From: Chryseobacterium echinoideorum
GTDB taxonomy: Bacteria; Bacteroidota; Bacteroidia; Flavobacteriales; Weeksellaceae
DNA length: 64,000 bases
Direction: 5' to 3'
Assembly (NCBI RefSeq): GCF_007474535.1
Contig: NZ_VKNW01000003.1
Span: 1-64,000 of the forward strand
Shown in pieces: positions 42,345-51,442 of this stretch (positions are counted from its first letter, which is position 1; each line of letters begins with the position of its first letter). Both the position numbers and the translations under genes were made by a program. The notes under the pieces are model-generated. The model did not search any database, had not been told where the DNA came from, and saw only the letters and a program-made list of their open reading frames with translations.

Positions 42345-43157
42345 TTAAACCGCTACATTATTCTCTCTCAACGCATCATTCAGAGAAGTTTTTTTATCGG
42401 TTGATTCCTTTCTTTTTCCGATAATCAATGCACATGGAACCTGATATTCACCTGCAGGAAATTTTTTTGTATAACTTCCCGGGATTACTACCGAACGAGC
42501 AGGAACTCTTCCTTTAATTTCAACCGGAGTTTCGCCTGTAATATCAATAATTTTTGTAGATGCTGTAAGAACAACATTAGCTCCTAAAACAGCCTCTTTT
42601 TCAACATGAACGCCTTCTACCACGATACATCTTGAACCTACAAAGCAATCATCTTCAATGATAACAGGTGCAGCCTGAAGCGGCTCTAAAACACCACCAA
42701 TTCCTACACCTCCACTTAAATGAACATTTTTACCAATTTGTGCACAGCTTCCTACCGTTGCCCAAGTATCTACCATCGTTCCTGAATCTACATAAGCACC
42801 AATATTTACATAAGACGGCATCATAATTACACCTGGAGCAATATAAGCTCCTTCTCTGGCAACTGCATGAGGAACTACCCTTACCCCTTTTTCGGCATAC
42901 CCTTTCTTTAAAGGCATTTTATCGTGAAATTCAAACGGTCCCACTTCAATAGTTTCCATTTTCTGGATCGGGAAATACATTACAACAGCTTTCTTTACCC
43001 ACTCGTTGACCTGCCATCCGTTTTCGGTAGGCTCTGCAGTACGAAGTTCACCTTTATCGACCAAAGAAATTACTTCTCTAATGGCTTTCTGGCTGTCTTC
43101 ATTCTGCAATAGTTCTCTGTTATCCCAAATATTTTCAATAGTTTGCTGTAACGACAT
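42345..43157 (-). CDS. dapD: 2,3,4,5-tetrahydropyridine-2,6-dicarboxylate N-succinyltransferase
   Basis: The 270-residue left-handed beta-helix trimeric enzyme has hexapeptide repeats from about residue 100 to 215 (GAYIAPGVIMMPSYVNIGAYVDSGTMV region, then CAQIGKNVHLSGGVGIGGVLEPL; key residues shown in part). It uses succinyl-CoA in the lysine/diaminopimelate pathway, in the cytoplasm. The PVEIKGRVPARSVVIPGSYTK segment is typical for DapD. It is the first of a three-gene unit with two glycosyltransferases. Confidence 0.96.
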   Translation of the reverse strand: MSLQQTIENIWDNRELLQNEDSQKAIREVISLVDKGELRTAEPTENGWQVNEWVKKAVVMYFPIQKMETIEVGPFEFHDKMPLKKGYAEKGVRVVPHAVAREGAYIAPGVIMMPSYVNIGAYVDSGTMVDTWATVGSCAQIGKNVHLSGGVGIGGVLEPLQAAPVIIEDDCFVGSRCIVVEGVHVEKEAVLGANVVLTASTKIIDITGETPVEIKGRVPARSVVIPGSYTKKFPAGEYQVPCALIIGKRKESTDKKTSLNDALRENNVAV

Positions 43158-43191
43158 AATGATGTTTAAATTTTGTTAAAATAAATGCCCT

Positions 43192-43199
43192 CAAAGATA
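43192..43199 (-). promoter_or_regulatory. -7 box of the dapD operon
   Basis: TATCTTTG on the minus strand fully fits TAnnTTTG and lies 34 bp upstream of the dapD ATG. No clear -33 element. Confidence 0.5.
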
Positions 43200-43278
43200 C
43201 AAAAGTTTAGCTTAAAGAGAGAGCTTGCTTATAATATAAAATGGAAATAAGAAAAGTGTCTTGAAATAAAAAAAAGGT

Positions 43279-43845
43279 TTATAAAACTCTCTGTGCATGC
43301 AAGTATGCTTTGTTCCAGTAATTTTCGCTGAGGGAAGAAATGATTACCCCTTTTGAAGTAGAAGCATGAATAAATTTTATTTCTCCATCTTTTTCTATGG
43401 TATGGACAATTCCTACATGCGAAACACGGGTTCCTCCGGAAGTAGCAAAGAAAAGCAAATCACCCGGTTTTACGGTTTCTATTTCAATCGGTTTTCCAGC
43501 CAAGGCCTGATCTGCTGATCTTCTCGGAAGCTGAAAATTATTTTCCTGAAAAACTTTTAGGGCAAATCCTGAACAGTCAAATCCTGCAGAAGTATTTCCT
43601 CCGAATTTATATGGAGCACCTAAATATTTCTCAGCATCTTTTAAAAGTTCTTTCACAGATCCTGAAATTTTTCCTTCAAATTCTGAAAGCAATACTCTGG
43701 AATTTTCCTTCTTTACAGAATTTGTTTTAGCGTTTTTTGAGGATGAAACACTTTTAGAACTTCCGCATGAAATTAAAAACACAGAAATCATCACTGCAAG
43801 TAATGAAATTTTGAAATATTTTTTTTTGAAAATAAACTGCCGCAT
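43279..43845 (-). CDS. NlpC/P60 family lipoprotein (peptidoglycan endopeptidase)
   Basis: The 188-residue protein has a lipoprotein signal (FLISCGSS, Cys27), a Ser/Lys-rich linker and an NlpC/P60 domain (about 65-188). The catalytic triad is Cys91 in FDCSGFALKVFQ, His143 in RVSHVGIVH and His160 in KFIHASTSKG. It should cut peptide cross-links (D-glutamyl-diaminopimelate bonds) in peptidoglycan from the outer membrane. The gene stands alone, divergent from the next gene. Confidence 0.93.
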   Translation of the reverse strand: MRQFIFKKKYFKISLLAVMISVFLISCGSSKSVSSSKNAKTNSVKKENSRVLLSEFEGKISGSVKELLKDAEKYLGAPYKFGGNTSAGFDCSGFALKVFQENNFQLPRRSADQALAGKPIEIETVKPGDLLFFATSGGTRVSHVGIVHTIEKDGEIKFIHASTSKGVIISSLSENYWNKAYLHAQRVL

Positions 43846-43972
43846 ATTGATTTGAAAATCAGTAAAGTAATTAATTACAACAAAGATATATTAAATTTTA
43901 TAACTATGCAATAACTATACTACAACTATATATTAATTATACTATAAAATATATTTTAAACTAAATTATTCT

Positions 43973-43980
43973 TAAATTTG
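43973..43980 (+). promoter_or_regulatory. -7 box of the 43997 gene
   Basis: TAAATTTG fits TAnnTTTG, 16 bp before the ATG. The leader would be under 15 nt. Confidence 0.5.
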
Positions 43981-43996
43981 CAGGATTATAAAAATT

Positions 43997-44644
43997 ATGG
44001 CAACATACGAGAGCTTTATTAAACTTAACGGAACGATCGGAGATTTGGTTTTTTATAACCTTAATGGTAAAAATATTGTCCGCAGAAAAAGCGGATTCAA
44101 TAAAACAGCTTATAAAAAAAGTCCCAGTTACGAAAAAGTAAGACAAAACAGTTCTGAATTCGGACATTGTTCAAAAGTAGGAAAAGCTATACGTGCGTGT
44201 CTTTCTGAATATATTTCTGAAGCACACGATCCCCTGCTCTATCAAAAGTTTGCGAAAACCATGACAGCTATTAAAGATTGCGACATCACTTCTGATAAAG
44301 GCAGCAGGACTGTAAAATCAGGTTTGAAGACCAATCCAGGAAAAAGGGTGTTGCAGGAATTTCAGTTTGGAAGTATTGCTTCTGTACCTCAAAATATACA
44401 GATTTTTCTTGGTTTATGGGATAAAAACCTAAGTTTGGGCAAGGAAACAGATGCAGATGAAATGGATATTGTAACCCTAAAAATGGATTACAGCAATTAT
44501 ACATCCCAATCTTTTAAAGAAAACATTAAATTGCAGGAGCATCAGTATGAAGTTAATTTTGAAAATCATTTTAACGAAGAAGAGGTTCTGCATTTTGTAT
44601 GCTTTAAGAAAGGCGGTAAAATTGTAAAAATGGGATTTGTGTAA
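43997..44644 (+). CDS. Hypothetical protein of 215 residues, unrecognised
   Basis: The protein starts MATYESFIKLNGTIGDLVFYNLNGKNIVRRKSGF (conserved-looking GTIGDLVFYN and IVRRK pieces). Bacteroidota have small proteins with a similar GxIGxLxFY start, some near phage-like genes; I cannot assign a family. The middle (50-110) is basic and helical; the rest is beta-rich. There is no signal peptide. It has its own promoter box and terminator and is the only plus-strand gene in this part, about 2 kb from an integrase fragment. It may be part of the same old insertion. Confidence 0.6.
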   Translation: MATYESFIKLNGTIGDLVFYNLNGKNIVRRKSGFNKTAYKKSPSYEKVRQNSSEFGHCSKVGKAIRACLSEYISEAHDPLLYQKFAKTMTAIKDCDITSDKGSRTVKSGLKTNPGKRVLQEFQFGSIASVPQNIQIFLGLWDKNLSLGKETDADEMDIVTLKMDYSNYTSQSFKENIKLQEHQYEVNFENHFNEEEVLHFVCFKKGGKIVKMGFV

Positions 44645-44649
44645 AAAAA

Positions 44650-44678
44650 AATCGCCTGCAATACTTTGTCAGGCGATT
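44650..44678. terminator. Bidirectional terminator
   Basis: Arms aatcgcctg (44650-44658) and caggcgatt (44670-44678), 9 bp, have an 11-nt loop. A run of nine As on the left gives a strong T-run for the minus-strand lipoprotein gene. It also ends the plus-strand gene. Confidence 0.85.
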
Positions 44679-44697
44679 CAGATATATAATCAGTTTT

Positions 44698-45072
44698 CTA
44701 TTTTTTGTCTTTTGTACCTTTCCAGGTTCCGGATCTTACAGGAGTTGGAGATTCGTTTACCCAAGTTCCTGTTGCTGTTTTATCAAGAGTTAATGTTCCT
44801 GAAAATTGTCCGTCAGCAGGTAAAACCAATTCTGCTGTCAACTGTCCCGAATTATTTAAGAAACCAGAGATATTGTAATTCTCATTTGTATTTTCAGAGT
44901 ACATCGTTCCGGTTACCTTTCCATCGCTTGCTACTACGAAGTTCCAAAGACCTTTTTGGGTTCCTTCGTAGGTTCCTGACCAGGTTCCGATGTAATCATA
45001 AATTGTTTCGTCGTTTGAACTACAGCCAATTAATAAAAAAGTAGTCAAAAAAAGGAGAAAAAGTTTCTTCAT
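44698..45072 (-). CDS. Small lipoprotein, beta-rich, unrecognised
   Basis: The 124-residue protein starts MKKLFLLFLTTFLLIGCSS, a lipoprotein signal with the lipidated Cys in LLIGCSS. The mature part has repeated Gly/Thr-rich strands (YIGTWSGTYEGTQKG, DGKVTGTMYSENTNENY, GTWKGTKDK), a small beta barrel like other lipocalin-like or DUF-type Bacteroidota lipoproteins. I use the ATG at 45070-45072; an in-frame TTG three codons earlier is unlikely. Function unknown. Confidence 0.75.
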   Translation of the reverse strand: MKKLFLLFLTTFLLIGCSSNDETIYDYIGTWSGTYEGTQKGLWNFVVASDGKVTGTMYSENTNENYNISGFLNNSGQLTAELVLPADGQFSGTLTLDKTATGTWVNESPTPVRSGTWKGTKDKK

Positions 45073-45429
45073 AGTTTGCAATAGTTTATGAAATATGTTT
45101 AATTATTCAGTTTATTTTCAAAAACACGCTCAAAATTTTAAATATCATTTTCAAAATTACGTCTATCTGTGTGCATTTTTGAATTGGACAAATATATCAA
45201 TTTAATTTTATAGTTTTTCATTTTACAATCAGATTTTAAAAAAATATGGTAAAGCACTATTATGATGTATTTTTTACTTTAACTGTGTTAGAATACAGTA
45301 AACAAAATTCATTTAAGGATATAGAATGATATATAGTTTTTAATTCCAAATATTGAGATAAATGTCAAGTAAACGGTTCAATTTCGTTTTTATACTCTTA
45401 TCAATCTTTTGATGATTCGTATTGATTAG
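45073..45429. other. A+T-rich intergenic region
   Basis: I see no gene here. A minus-strand box TATATTTG at 45189-45196 could serve the small lipoprotein gene at a distance of about 115 bp. No strong hairpin or repeat found. Confidence 0.5.
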
Positions 45430-46002
45430 TTAAATTTCTTCCACTCCTACAGCTTGATTGTCTACTATATAAATTCTAATACCCTCTTTTAAATAGATGT
45501 AGCATTTTGAGGGTGATCCATCATATAATGAATCTTTAATTTCTGCAGGGCTTCCCAATGTAGATAAAAGAAATTCTAAATCTAAGGTTTTTTCTTTGAT
45601 CAATTGTTTCACATCGCTTCTCAATCCTGAATGATGTCCATATATTTGTTTACCAAAATAATAACGATAATTGATATTATCTTCGTTAATTCCATCAATC
45701 AAATATTTAATTTTATCTGAAGAATATGGGTTCTTGTTAGTAGATAAAACGAATAAAGCTTGATTAGAAAGCGCCTTAAATATCACAATTATAGATTCGT
45801 CATATTCGGATGTTGCGAACCATATTCTTGCTTTTGGTTCAAAATGCAAGCTTACTTTATTAATATTATTATCTGTAGGTTTGAGGTTTGGGCATTTCAA
45901 ACCATTTGGTAAATAACAATTGAACCATACTTCATTTTTCTTAGACTGGGAATTCATTAGATTTAATGCTAAAAATAGAAACATAAATACTATTTTATTC
46001 AT
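45430..46002 (-). CDS. Hypothetical exported protein, 190 residues
   Basis: The protein begins with a probable signal peptide (MNKIVFMFLFLALNLMNSQS). The mature part has no family that I recognise; it includes YLPNGLKCPNLKPTDNN and a segment FLLSTLGSPAEIKDSLYDGS that looks like proteins with an SmpA/BamE-like or DUF-type domain (a short Leu-Gly-x-Pro element). It overlaps the integrase fragment by 4 bp (atga), so it may be cargo of the same element. Codon use is A+T-rich like that fragment. Confidence 0.6.
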   Translation of the reverse strand: MNKIVFMFLFLALNLMNSQSKKNEVWFNCYLPNGLKCPNLKPTDNNINKVSLHFEPKARIWFATSEYDESIIVIFKALSNQALFVLSTNKNPYSSDKIKYLIDGINEDNINYRYYFGKQIYGHHSGLRSDVKQLIKEKTLDLEFLLSTLGSPAEIKDSLYDGSPSKCYIYLKEGIRIYIVDNQAVGVEEI

Positions 46003-46475
46003 ATAAAAAGTTTTTTATCGGCAAGTGTAAATATAATCAATATTTTTTTTTCATGAATTAGCTCTACATCTTTTATTTTAAGATAGTCGAGTTCAAGTTT
46101 ACAAGCAATGGATCTGAATTTTTTCAAGCAGCTTTCAACAATTTTACGATGCTCAGGAGTGTAAATTTTATTCTTTAGTACTAGATCAAGGGAATCAAGC
46201 ATTGAAAGATTTGGATTGAGATCATCATCCAAAAACATAAACTGCTTTGTTCTGGGATTATAATCTTTCTCATCCAGCAAAGAAGTCATTTGTTTTAGGA
46301 GAAGTTTTTCAATCTGCTTTCGCTCTTTTTCAGACTTGAAACGATTCAGGCGGCGGCGATAAGTAAATGGTCTTTCTCTGCCCGGTTCGTAAAAACGACA
46401 TTGGATAAACCAATCATCATTTGATGAGGTCACAAGGAACTCGGATCTTTTGCATCCGAAATTAAGATTTATCAT
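45999..46475 (-). pseudogene. N-terminal fragment of a tyrosine recombinase (integrase)
   Basis: The 158-residue product has the arm-binding start typical of Bacteroidota integrases (WFIQCRFYEPGRERPFTYRRRLNRF) and part of the core-binding helical domain (LDSLDLVLKNKIYTPEHRKIVESC and the following KKFRSIACKLELDYLKIKDVE; key parts shown). Full integrases have about 400 residues and a catalytic domain with R-H-x-x-R and Tyr; none of it is present here or in the next 500 bp. It lies 95 bp from the 3' end of tRNA-Ala, the common place for an integrase. I call it a remnant; an independent small DNA-binding protein is less likely. Confidence 0.65.
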
Positions 46476-46517
46476 GCGTATTAATTTTGTTACTGATTTT
46501 GTTACTGATTAATACGC
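46476..46517. promoter_or_regulatory. Inverted repeat with two internal direct repeats upstream of the integrase fragment
   Basis: Perfect 10-bp arms gcgtattaat (46476-46485) and attaatacgc (46508-46517) enclose two copies of tttgttactg. It starts at the base before the integrase ATG. It could be an operator or a recombinase/excisionase binding site. Confidence 0.5.
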
Positions 46518-46570
46518 TTCCAAAAAGTTGTTTTCTTTGCAAACCCTTTGTGGGAGAGGGTTTCAAGTTG

Positions 46571-46644
46571 TGGAGAATACGGGGATCGAACCCGTCACCT
46601 TTAGACTGCCAGTCTAACGCTCTAGCCAGATGAGCTAATTCCCC
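46571..46644 (-). tRNA. tRNA-Ala (anticodon GGC)
   Basis: The 74-nt cloverleaf is complete on the minus strand. The acceptor stem GGGGAAT pairs with ATTCTCC and holds the G3-U70 wobble that marks alanine tRNAs. The anticodon loop is CTGGCAG, anticodon GGC. The T arm is in GGGTTCGATCCCC. The discriminator is A and CCA is not encoded. It probably served as attachment site for the element whose integrase remnant lies just downstream. Confidence 0.95.
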
Positions 46645-46782
46645 GACTATTTCTTAATAACTTTGCAAATGTAAGTATTTATCACAGATTTGCAAATTTT
46701 TTTTAATTTTTACAATAAGAACTTTTGCTCAATAGTATTTTTTCCTTAATAATTATCAAATCAATTTAGTTAATTTAAAATT

Positions 46783-46819
46783 TCAAAACAAAAACGTGTA
46801 CCGAATACACGATACACGT
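46783..46819 (-). terminator. Terminator of the efflux operon
   Basis: On the minus strand ACGTGTA (46819-46813) pairs with TACACGT (46800-46794), with an alternative inner pairing, followed by a T-rich run TTTTTGTTTT. Confidence 0.7.
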
Positions 46820-46856
46820 CCTAACAAGATTGAATATATCAATAACTAACTACTTT

Positions 46857-48272
46857 TTATTTCCATCCGCCGCCCAAAGCCTGATATAAATCTACTGCAG
46901 CTTTCATCTTACTGTATTCTGCGTTTGAAATATTAAGCTCAGCATTCAAAGAATTAACACTTGCATTCAGTACTTCCAGATAATTTGCCATGCCGTAGTT
47001 GACGAGTTCCTGAGAAAAATCCACGGATTTTTTATAAGAATCCAGCTCTTTTTTCTTTAAATCAATAAAAGAATCCTGTACAGAAAAGACTTTGATGGCA
47101 TCAGAAACCTCTTTTCCGGCATTTAAAACTGCTTTTCTGAAATTGAGATAAGCCGTTTCTTTGTTTGCCTGGCTCACTTCATAATTGGTTTTTATCTGTC
47201 TTCTATTCAGAATAGGTTGTGCTAATCCAGCTACAACATTGGCAAAAAGTGAGTTTACACTAAAGAGGTGATCAATGTCTACCGATTGCACTCCCCCGCT
47301 TCCGGTAAGTCTTAACGTGGGATAAAACTGTGCCCTTGCTGCATTGGTCAATTCAAATGCATTGATCAGGTTAAATTCTGCCTGCATTACATCCGGACGG
47401 TTTGATAAAAGATTAGCAGGAAAACCAACCGCTAAACTATTGGGAATCTGCTGTGATTTTAATGAAGATCTTTCAATAGCCTGAGAAGGAACTCCCATCA
47501 AAAGACTTACCGTATTTTCCAGCAATGCAATCTGCGTATCTATATCAATAAGCAAAGATTTTGCATTGTAAACCAACGCCTGACTTTGCTGCACTGCAAC
47601 TTCTGTAAGTACGCCTGCTTCTTTTAAAGCTTTAGTTGTTTCTAAATTATCTTCTCTTATTTTTATAGTTTCCTGAATAATTCTTTTCTGATCATCAAAA
47701 GTCAAGAGTTGAAAATAAGCCGAAGCAACAGACGCTACCAAATCGCTTTTTACAGCTTTATGAGCAGCTAAAGTTCCCAGATAAGTGGCAAGTTGGGCTT
47801 TTTGCTGAGATTTTAATCTTCCCCATATATCTGCTTCCCAGCCTATTGTTGCTGTAATATCAAACTGATTGATGTATCTACGCTCGCCAATAATCTGCCC
47901 AAATTGTGTATTGATTGACTGGGTCTGAAAAGTATAGTTGGGACCTACAGATAAAGTTGGTTCGTAAGCTGCTTTAGCCTGTTTAAGGTATGCTTCTGCC
48001 GATACGATATTCTGTACTGCAATTCGTACATCAAGATTATTTTCTAAAGCGGTGTTGATATGTTTCTGAAGGATAGGATCTGTAAAAATTTCTTTCCATG
48101 AAACAGTAGCGATACTCATACTGTCCTGCGGAAGCATATCTGTACGAAAAAGTTTTTCATCAACTACCGACTGAGGTCTCTCGTACTCTTTTCTTACCAT
48201 ACAAGAAGACAAAACAGCCACTGTAAAAACAGAAAAAGCAGTTCCTTTTATTATAATAGATAAATTTTTCAT
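46857..48272 (-). CDS. RND efflux outer membrane lipoprotein (OprM/TolC family)
   Basis: The 471-residue lipoprotein has the signal LSSCMVRKEYERP (lipidated Cys24). Two repeated OEP domains form the barrel and tunnel: the first about 60-250 with LDVRIAVQNIVSAEAYLKQAKA, the second about 265-470 with DVMQAEFNLINAFELTNAARAQFYPTLRLTG and ending YQALGGGWK. This is the NodT/OprM type and forms the exit duct of the tripartite pump. It is the last gene of the operon, 22 bp after the permease. Confidence 0.95.
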   Translation of the reverse strand: MKNLSIIIKGTAFSVFTVAVLSSCMVRKEYERPQSVVDEKLFRTDMLPQDSMSIATVSWKEIFTDPILQKHINTALENNLDVRIAVQNIVSAEAYLKQAKAAYEPTLSVGPNYTFQTQSINTQFGQIIGERRYINQFDITATIGWEADIWGRLKSQQKAQLATYLGTLAAHKAVKSDLVASVASAYFQLLTFDDQKRIIQETIKIREDNLETTKALKEAGVLTEVAVQQSQALVYNAKSLLIDIDTQIALLENTVSLLMGVPSQAIERSSLKSQQIPNSLAVGFPANLLSNRPDVMQAEFNLINAFELTNAARAQFYPTLRLTGSGGVQSVDIDHLFSVNSLFANVVAGLAQPILNRRQIKTNYEVSQANKETAYLNFRKAVLNAGKEVSDAIKVFSVQDSFIDLKKKELDSYKKSVDFSQELVNYGMANYLEVLNASVNSLNAELNISNAEYSKMKAAVDLYQALGGGWK

Positions 48273-48294
48273 TCAATTAAATCTTAAAGATTTT

Positions 48295-51200
48295 TTATTC
48301 TGCTAAATTGATGTCCTCATGTTTTATAGGCTTAATTTTCTCTTGTAAAGTCTGGAAAACCACATATAAAACAGGAATTACAAATACTCCTAAAAGAGTC
48401 CCTATCAATAAACCTATTGCCGCTCCGGTTGCGATGGATCTGTTTCCAACCGCACCGATTCCGCTTGCTAAAACTAAAGGCAATAAACCGAAAATAAACG
48501 CTAAAGAGGTCATCAAAATAGGTCTTAATCTTGCTTTAGCAGCGTTAATAGCAGAAGTTACGATACTTTCGCCATGATGTCTTCTTTGTACGGCAAACTC
48601 CACAATCAGAATGGCATTTTTGGCAAGTAATCCTACAAGCATGATTAATGCAATCTGAAAATAGATGTTATTTTCCAATCCCATAATTTTTTGACCAAAA
48701 TAGGCTCCCATTACTCCTAAAGGAAGAGAAATAACCACTGCCAAAGGAAGAATATAGCTTTCATACTGTGCTGCCAAAATAAAGTAAACAAAAACAAGAC
48801 TTAAAGCAAAAATAAGTACTGTCTGCGAACCGGAAGATAATTCTTCCCTTGATAACCCTGTAAATTCTACAGAATAATTCTGATCAAGAGTTTCTCCGGC
48901 AACCTGTTGTACGGCAGCAATGGCATCACCTGAACTATAACCCGCAGCATTGGCTCCTGTTATTTTTACAGAAGTAAACAGATTGTATCGTCCCACAGAC
49001 TGAGGTCCGTATGTTCTATTGAGAGTTACAAACTGTGAAATCGGAGCCATCTCTCCCTGTGCTGTTTTGATATAAAGCTGATTGAGACTTTCTGCATTTT
49101 GCCTGTTTTCGGGTAAAGCCTGAACCATTACTCTAAACTGCTTTCCGTATTTTGTGAAATCTGCACTGTAAATTCCTCCGATATATCCCTGCATGGTTTC
49201 CAAAATAGAATTAATAGAAACTCCTTTTTGTTTAGCCAACGGAACATTTATTTCCATTTGGTATTGAGGATATTTGGTATTGAATGACGTTTGTGCAAAT
49301 TCAATTTCAGGTCTCTTCATCAGGTTTCCGATCAATTCATTGGTCTTCTGATCCAGTTCTGCAAATTCTCCTCCTGCTCTATCCAGCAGAACCATTTCAA
49401 AACCTGCACTGTTACCAAAGCCCGGTACACTTGCAGGCTGGAAGAAAACTACCTTTGCATCCGGAACCTTTCCTGTAAGCCCGAAAAGTTTTTTCGTTAT
49501 TTCTTCAGATGAAAGTCCTTCACCCTTTCTTTCGTCAAAAGGTTTCAACTTTACAAAGGCAAGCCCGTTGTTACTTCCGTTTCCAGAAAGTAATCCTCTT
49601 CCTGTAGAAATAGTTACATTCTGAATTCCGGGAATTTTGAGCGCATTTGCCTGTAAGGTTTTCAGTACATCATAAGTTCTTTCCATAGACGCTCCGGGAG
49701 GAAGTTGTACATCAGTAAATATAATACCTCTGTCTTCTGTCGGTACAAAACCTTTTTTCATTGTTGCACTCGTCCAGTAAATGATTCCGGCTGTTATTCC
49801 GAAAATAACCAGAGTTACCCATTTATGCTTAATAAGAAACGTAAATCCTCTTGCATAGCGGTCTGTAGCTGCTTTAAAAGCAATATTAAATTTATAAAAG
49901 AATTTCTGAATAAAGTTTTTCTTTTTATAGTCTTCATGATGTGCATCGTGAGGTTTTAAAAATAATGAACATAGAACAGGGCTTAAAGTCAGTGCATTAA
50001 CCGCCGAAATGATGATGGCAATAATCAACGTTATACCAAACTGCTGATAAAAAACTCCTGTAGGACCGGTAATAAATGTTACCGGAATAAATACCGCTGC
50101 CATTACCAGTGTAATAGATATAATTGCACCTGTAATCTCGTCCATTGCTTCAATGGTTGCTTTTTTAGCATTGGAAATTCCGTTTTCCATCTTGGCATGA
50201 ACAGCTTCAACGACGACAATAGCGTCATCTACCACAATACCGATTGCCAGTACTAAAGCAAAAAGTGTAAGAAGGTTTAATGAATATCCAAAAAGATTCA
50301 GGAAGAAAAATGTTCCCACAATAGAAACCGGAACTGCTATAGCCGGAATCAATGTAGATCTGAAATCCTGTAAAAATATATAGACTACAATGAATACCAG
50401 TATAAATGCTTCAATTAAAGTATGAATTACTTTTTCTATAGATGCATCCAGAAATTCATTAGTATCAAAGTTAAAGGTATATTTTACTCCTTCAGGATAA
50501 GTGCTTTCATTTGCCTTTAGCTGAGCTTTAATATTCTCAATAATTTCCTGCGCATTTGATCCGGGAGTCTGAAAAATCCCCATACTGATGGATGGATTAT
50601 TGCCGTTTTCCCCAACACCAGAATAGGAAAGCCCGCCAAGCTCTACCTTTGCTACATCTTTCAGCATTAAATTTTGCCCATCCGGCAAAGCTTTTACAAT
50701 AATATTATCATACTGCTCTTTGTCACTGAATTTACCTACATATTTAATGATATACTCAAAAGAGCTTCCACTGTTTTGTCCTAAAGAGCCCGCTGCAGCT
50801 TCCCTGCTCTGTTCGTTGATTGCTGTTGTTACATCAGACGGAGTGATTCCATAAGCTGCTAATTTTGCCGGATCAAGCCAAACTCTCATTGAATAATTTT
50901 TTCCGCCAAAAACATTGGCTTCTCCAACTCCGTTTATTCTTTGTAAATTCGGAATTATATTAATATTCAAAAAGTTTTGAAGATAAACATCATCAATGTT
51001 TTTATTTTCTGAATAGAAAGAAAGATACATCAATGCACTTGTCTGCTGTTTCTGTGTTACAACTCCGGAACGCGTAACCTCACTCGGAAGCAACGGACTT
51101 GCTCTTGAAACACGGTTTTGAACATTTACCGCAGCAATATCAGGATCTATTCCCTGCTTAAAAAATACCTGTATCTGTGCTGAACCATCATTCCCTGCTG

Positions 51201-51441
51201 TTGAAGTAATATAATCCATCCCCTCAACGCCATTAATTTGTTCTTCTAAAGGAACCACCACACTCTTCATCACCGTTTCAGCATTGGCACCTGCATAATT
51301 TGCACGCACACTTACTGTGGGAGGAGCAATATCGGGATATTGTGTAACAGGAAGAGCAGTAAGTCCCAGAACTCCCAGAATGACAATCATAATGGAGATT
51401 ACTGTGGATAAAACCGGTCTGTTAATAAAGTTTTTTATCAT
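48295..51441 (-). CDS. RND multidrug efflux permease (HAE1 family, AcrB-like)
   Basis: The 1048-residue inner membrane proton antiporter has 12 helices. The start MIKNFINRPVLSTVISIMIVI is typical. The proton-relay Asp pair is in LAIGIVVDDAIVVVE (about 405), the second relay Lys is in VGLLAKNAILIVEFAVQRR, and two large periplasmic loops hold the PN/PC domains. The length is normal for AcrB/MexB. It exports amphiphilic drugs, bile salts or solvents; substrates cannot be told. One base lies between it and the adaptor gene. Confidence 0.97.
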   Translation of the reverse strand: MIKNFINRPVLSTVISIMIVILGVLGLTALPVTQYPDIAPPTVSVRANYAGANAETVMKSVVVPLEEQINGVEGMDYITSTAGNDGSAQIQVFFKQGIDPDIAAVNVQNRVSRASPLLPSEVTRSGVVTQKQQTSALMYLSFYSENKNIDDVYLQNFLNINIIPNLQRINGVGEANVFGGKNYSMRVWLDPAKLAAYGITPSDVTTAINEQSREAAAGSLGQNSGSSFEYIIKYVGKFSDKEQYDNIIVKALPDGQNLMLKDVAKVELGGLSYSGVGENGNNPSISMGIFQTPGSNAQEIIENIKAQLKANESTYPEGVKYTFNFDTNEFLDASIEKVIHTLIEAFILVFIVVYIFLQDFRSTLIPAIAVPVSIVGTFFFLNLFGYSLNLLTLFALVLAIGIVVDDAIVVVEAVHAKMENGISNAKKATIEAMDEITGAIISITLVMAAVFIPVTFITGPTGVFYQQFGITLIIAIIISAVNALTLSPVLCSLFLKPHDAHHEDYKKKNFIQKFFYKFNIAFKAATDRYARGFTFLIKHKWVTLVIFGITAGIIYWTSATMKKGFVPTEDRGIIFTDVQLPPGASMERTYDVLKTLQANALKIPGIQNVTISTGRGLLSGNGSNNGLAFVKLKPFDERKGEGLSSEEITKKLFGLTGKVPDAKVVFFQPASVPGFGNSAGFEMVLLDRAGGEFAELDQKTNELIGNLMKRPEIEFAQTSFNTKYPQYQMEINVPLAKQKGVSINSILETMQGYIGGIYSADFTKYGKQFRVMVQALPENRQNAESLNQLYIKTAQGEMAPISQFVTLNRTYGPQSVGRYNLFTSVKITGANAAGYSSGDAIAAVQQVAGETLDQNYSVEFTGLSREELSSGSQTVLIFALSLVFVYFILAAQYESYILPLAVVISLPLGVMGAYFGQKIMGLENNIYFQIALIMLVGLLAKNAILIVEFAVQRRHHGESIVTSAINAAKARLRPILMTSLAFIFGLLPLVLASGIGAVGNRSIATGAAIGLLIGTLLGVFVIPVLYVVFQTLQEKIKPIKHEDINLAE

Positions 51442-51442
51442 T

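Noticed and set aside
46571..46644. Second attachment site elsewhere in the window
   Set aside because: I found no further copy of the tRNA 3' end by eye within 64 kb.
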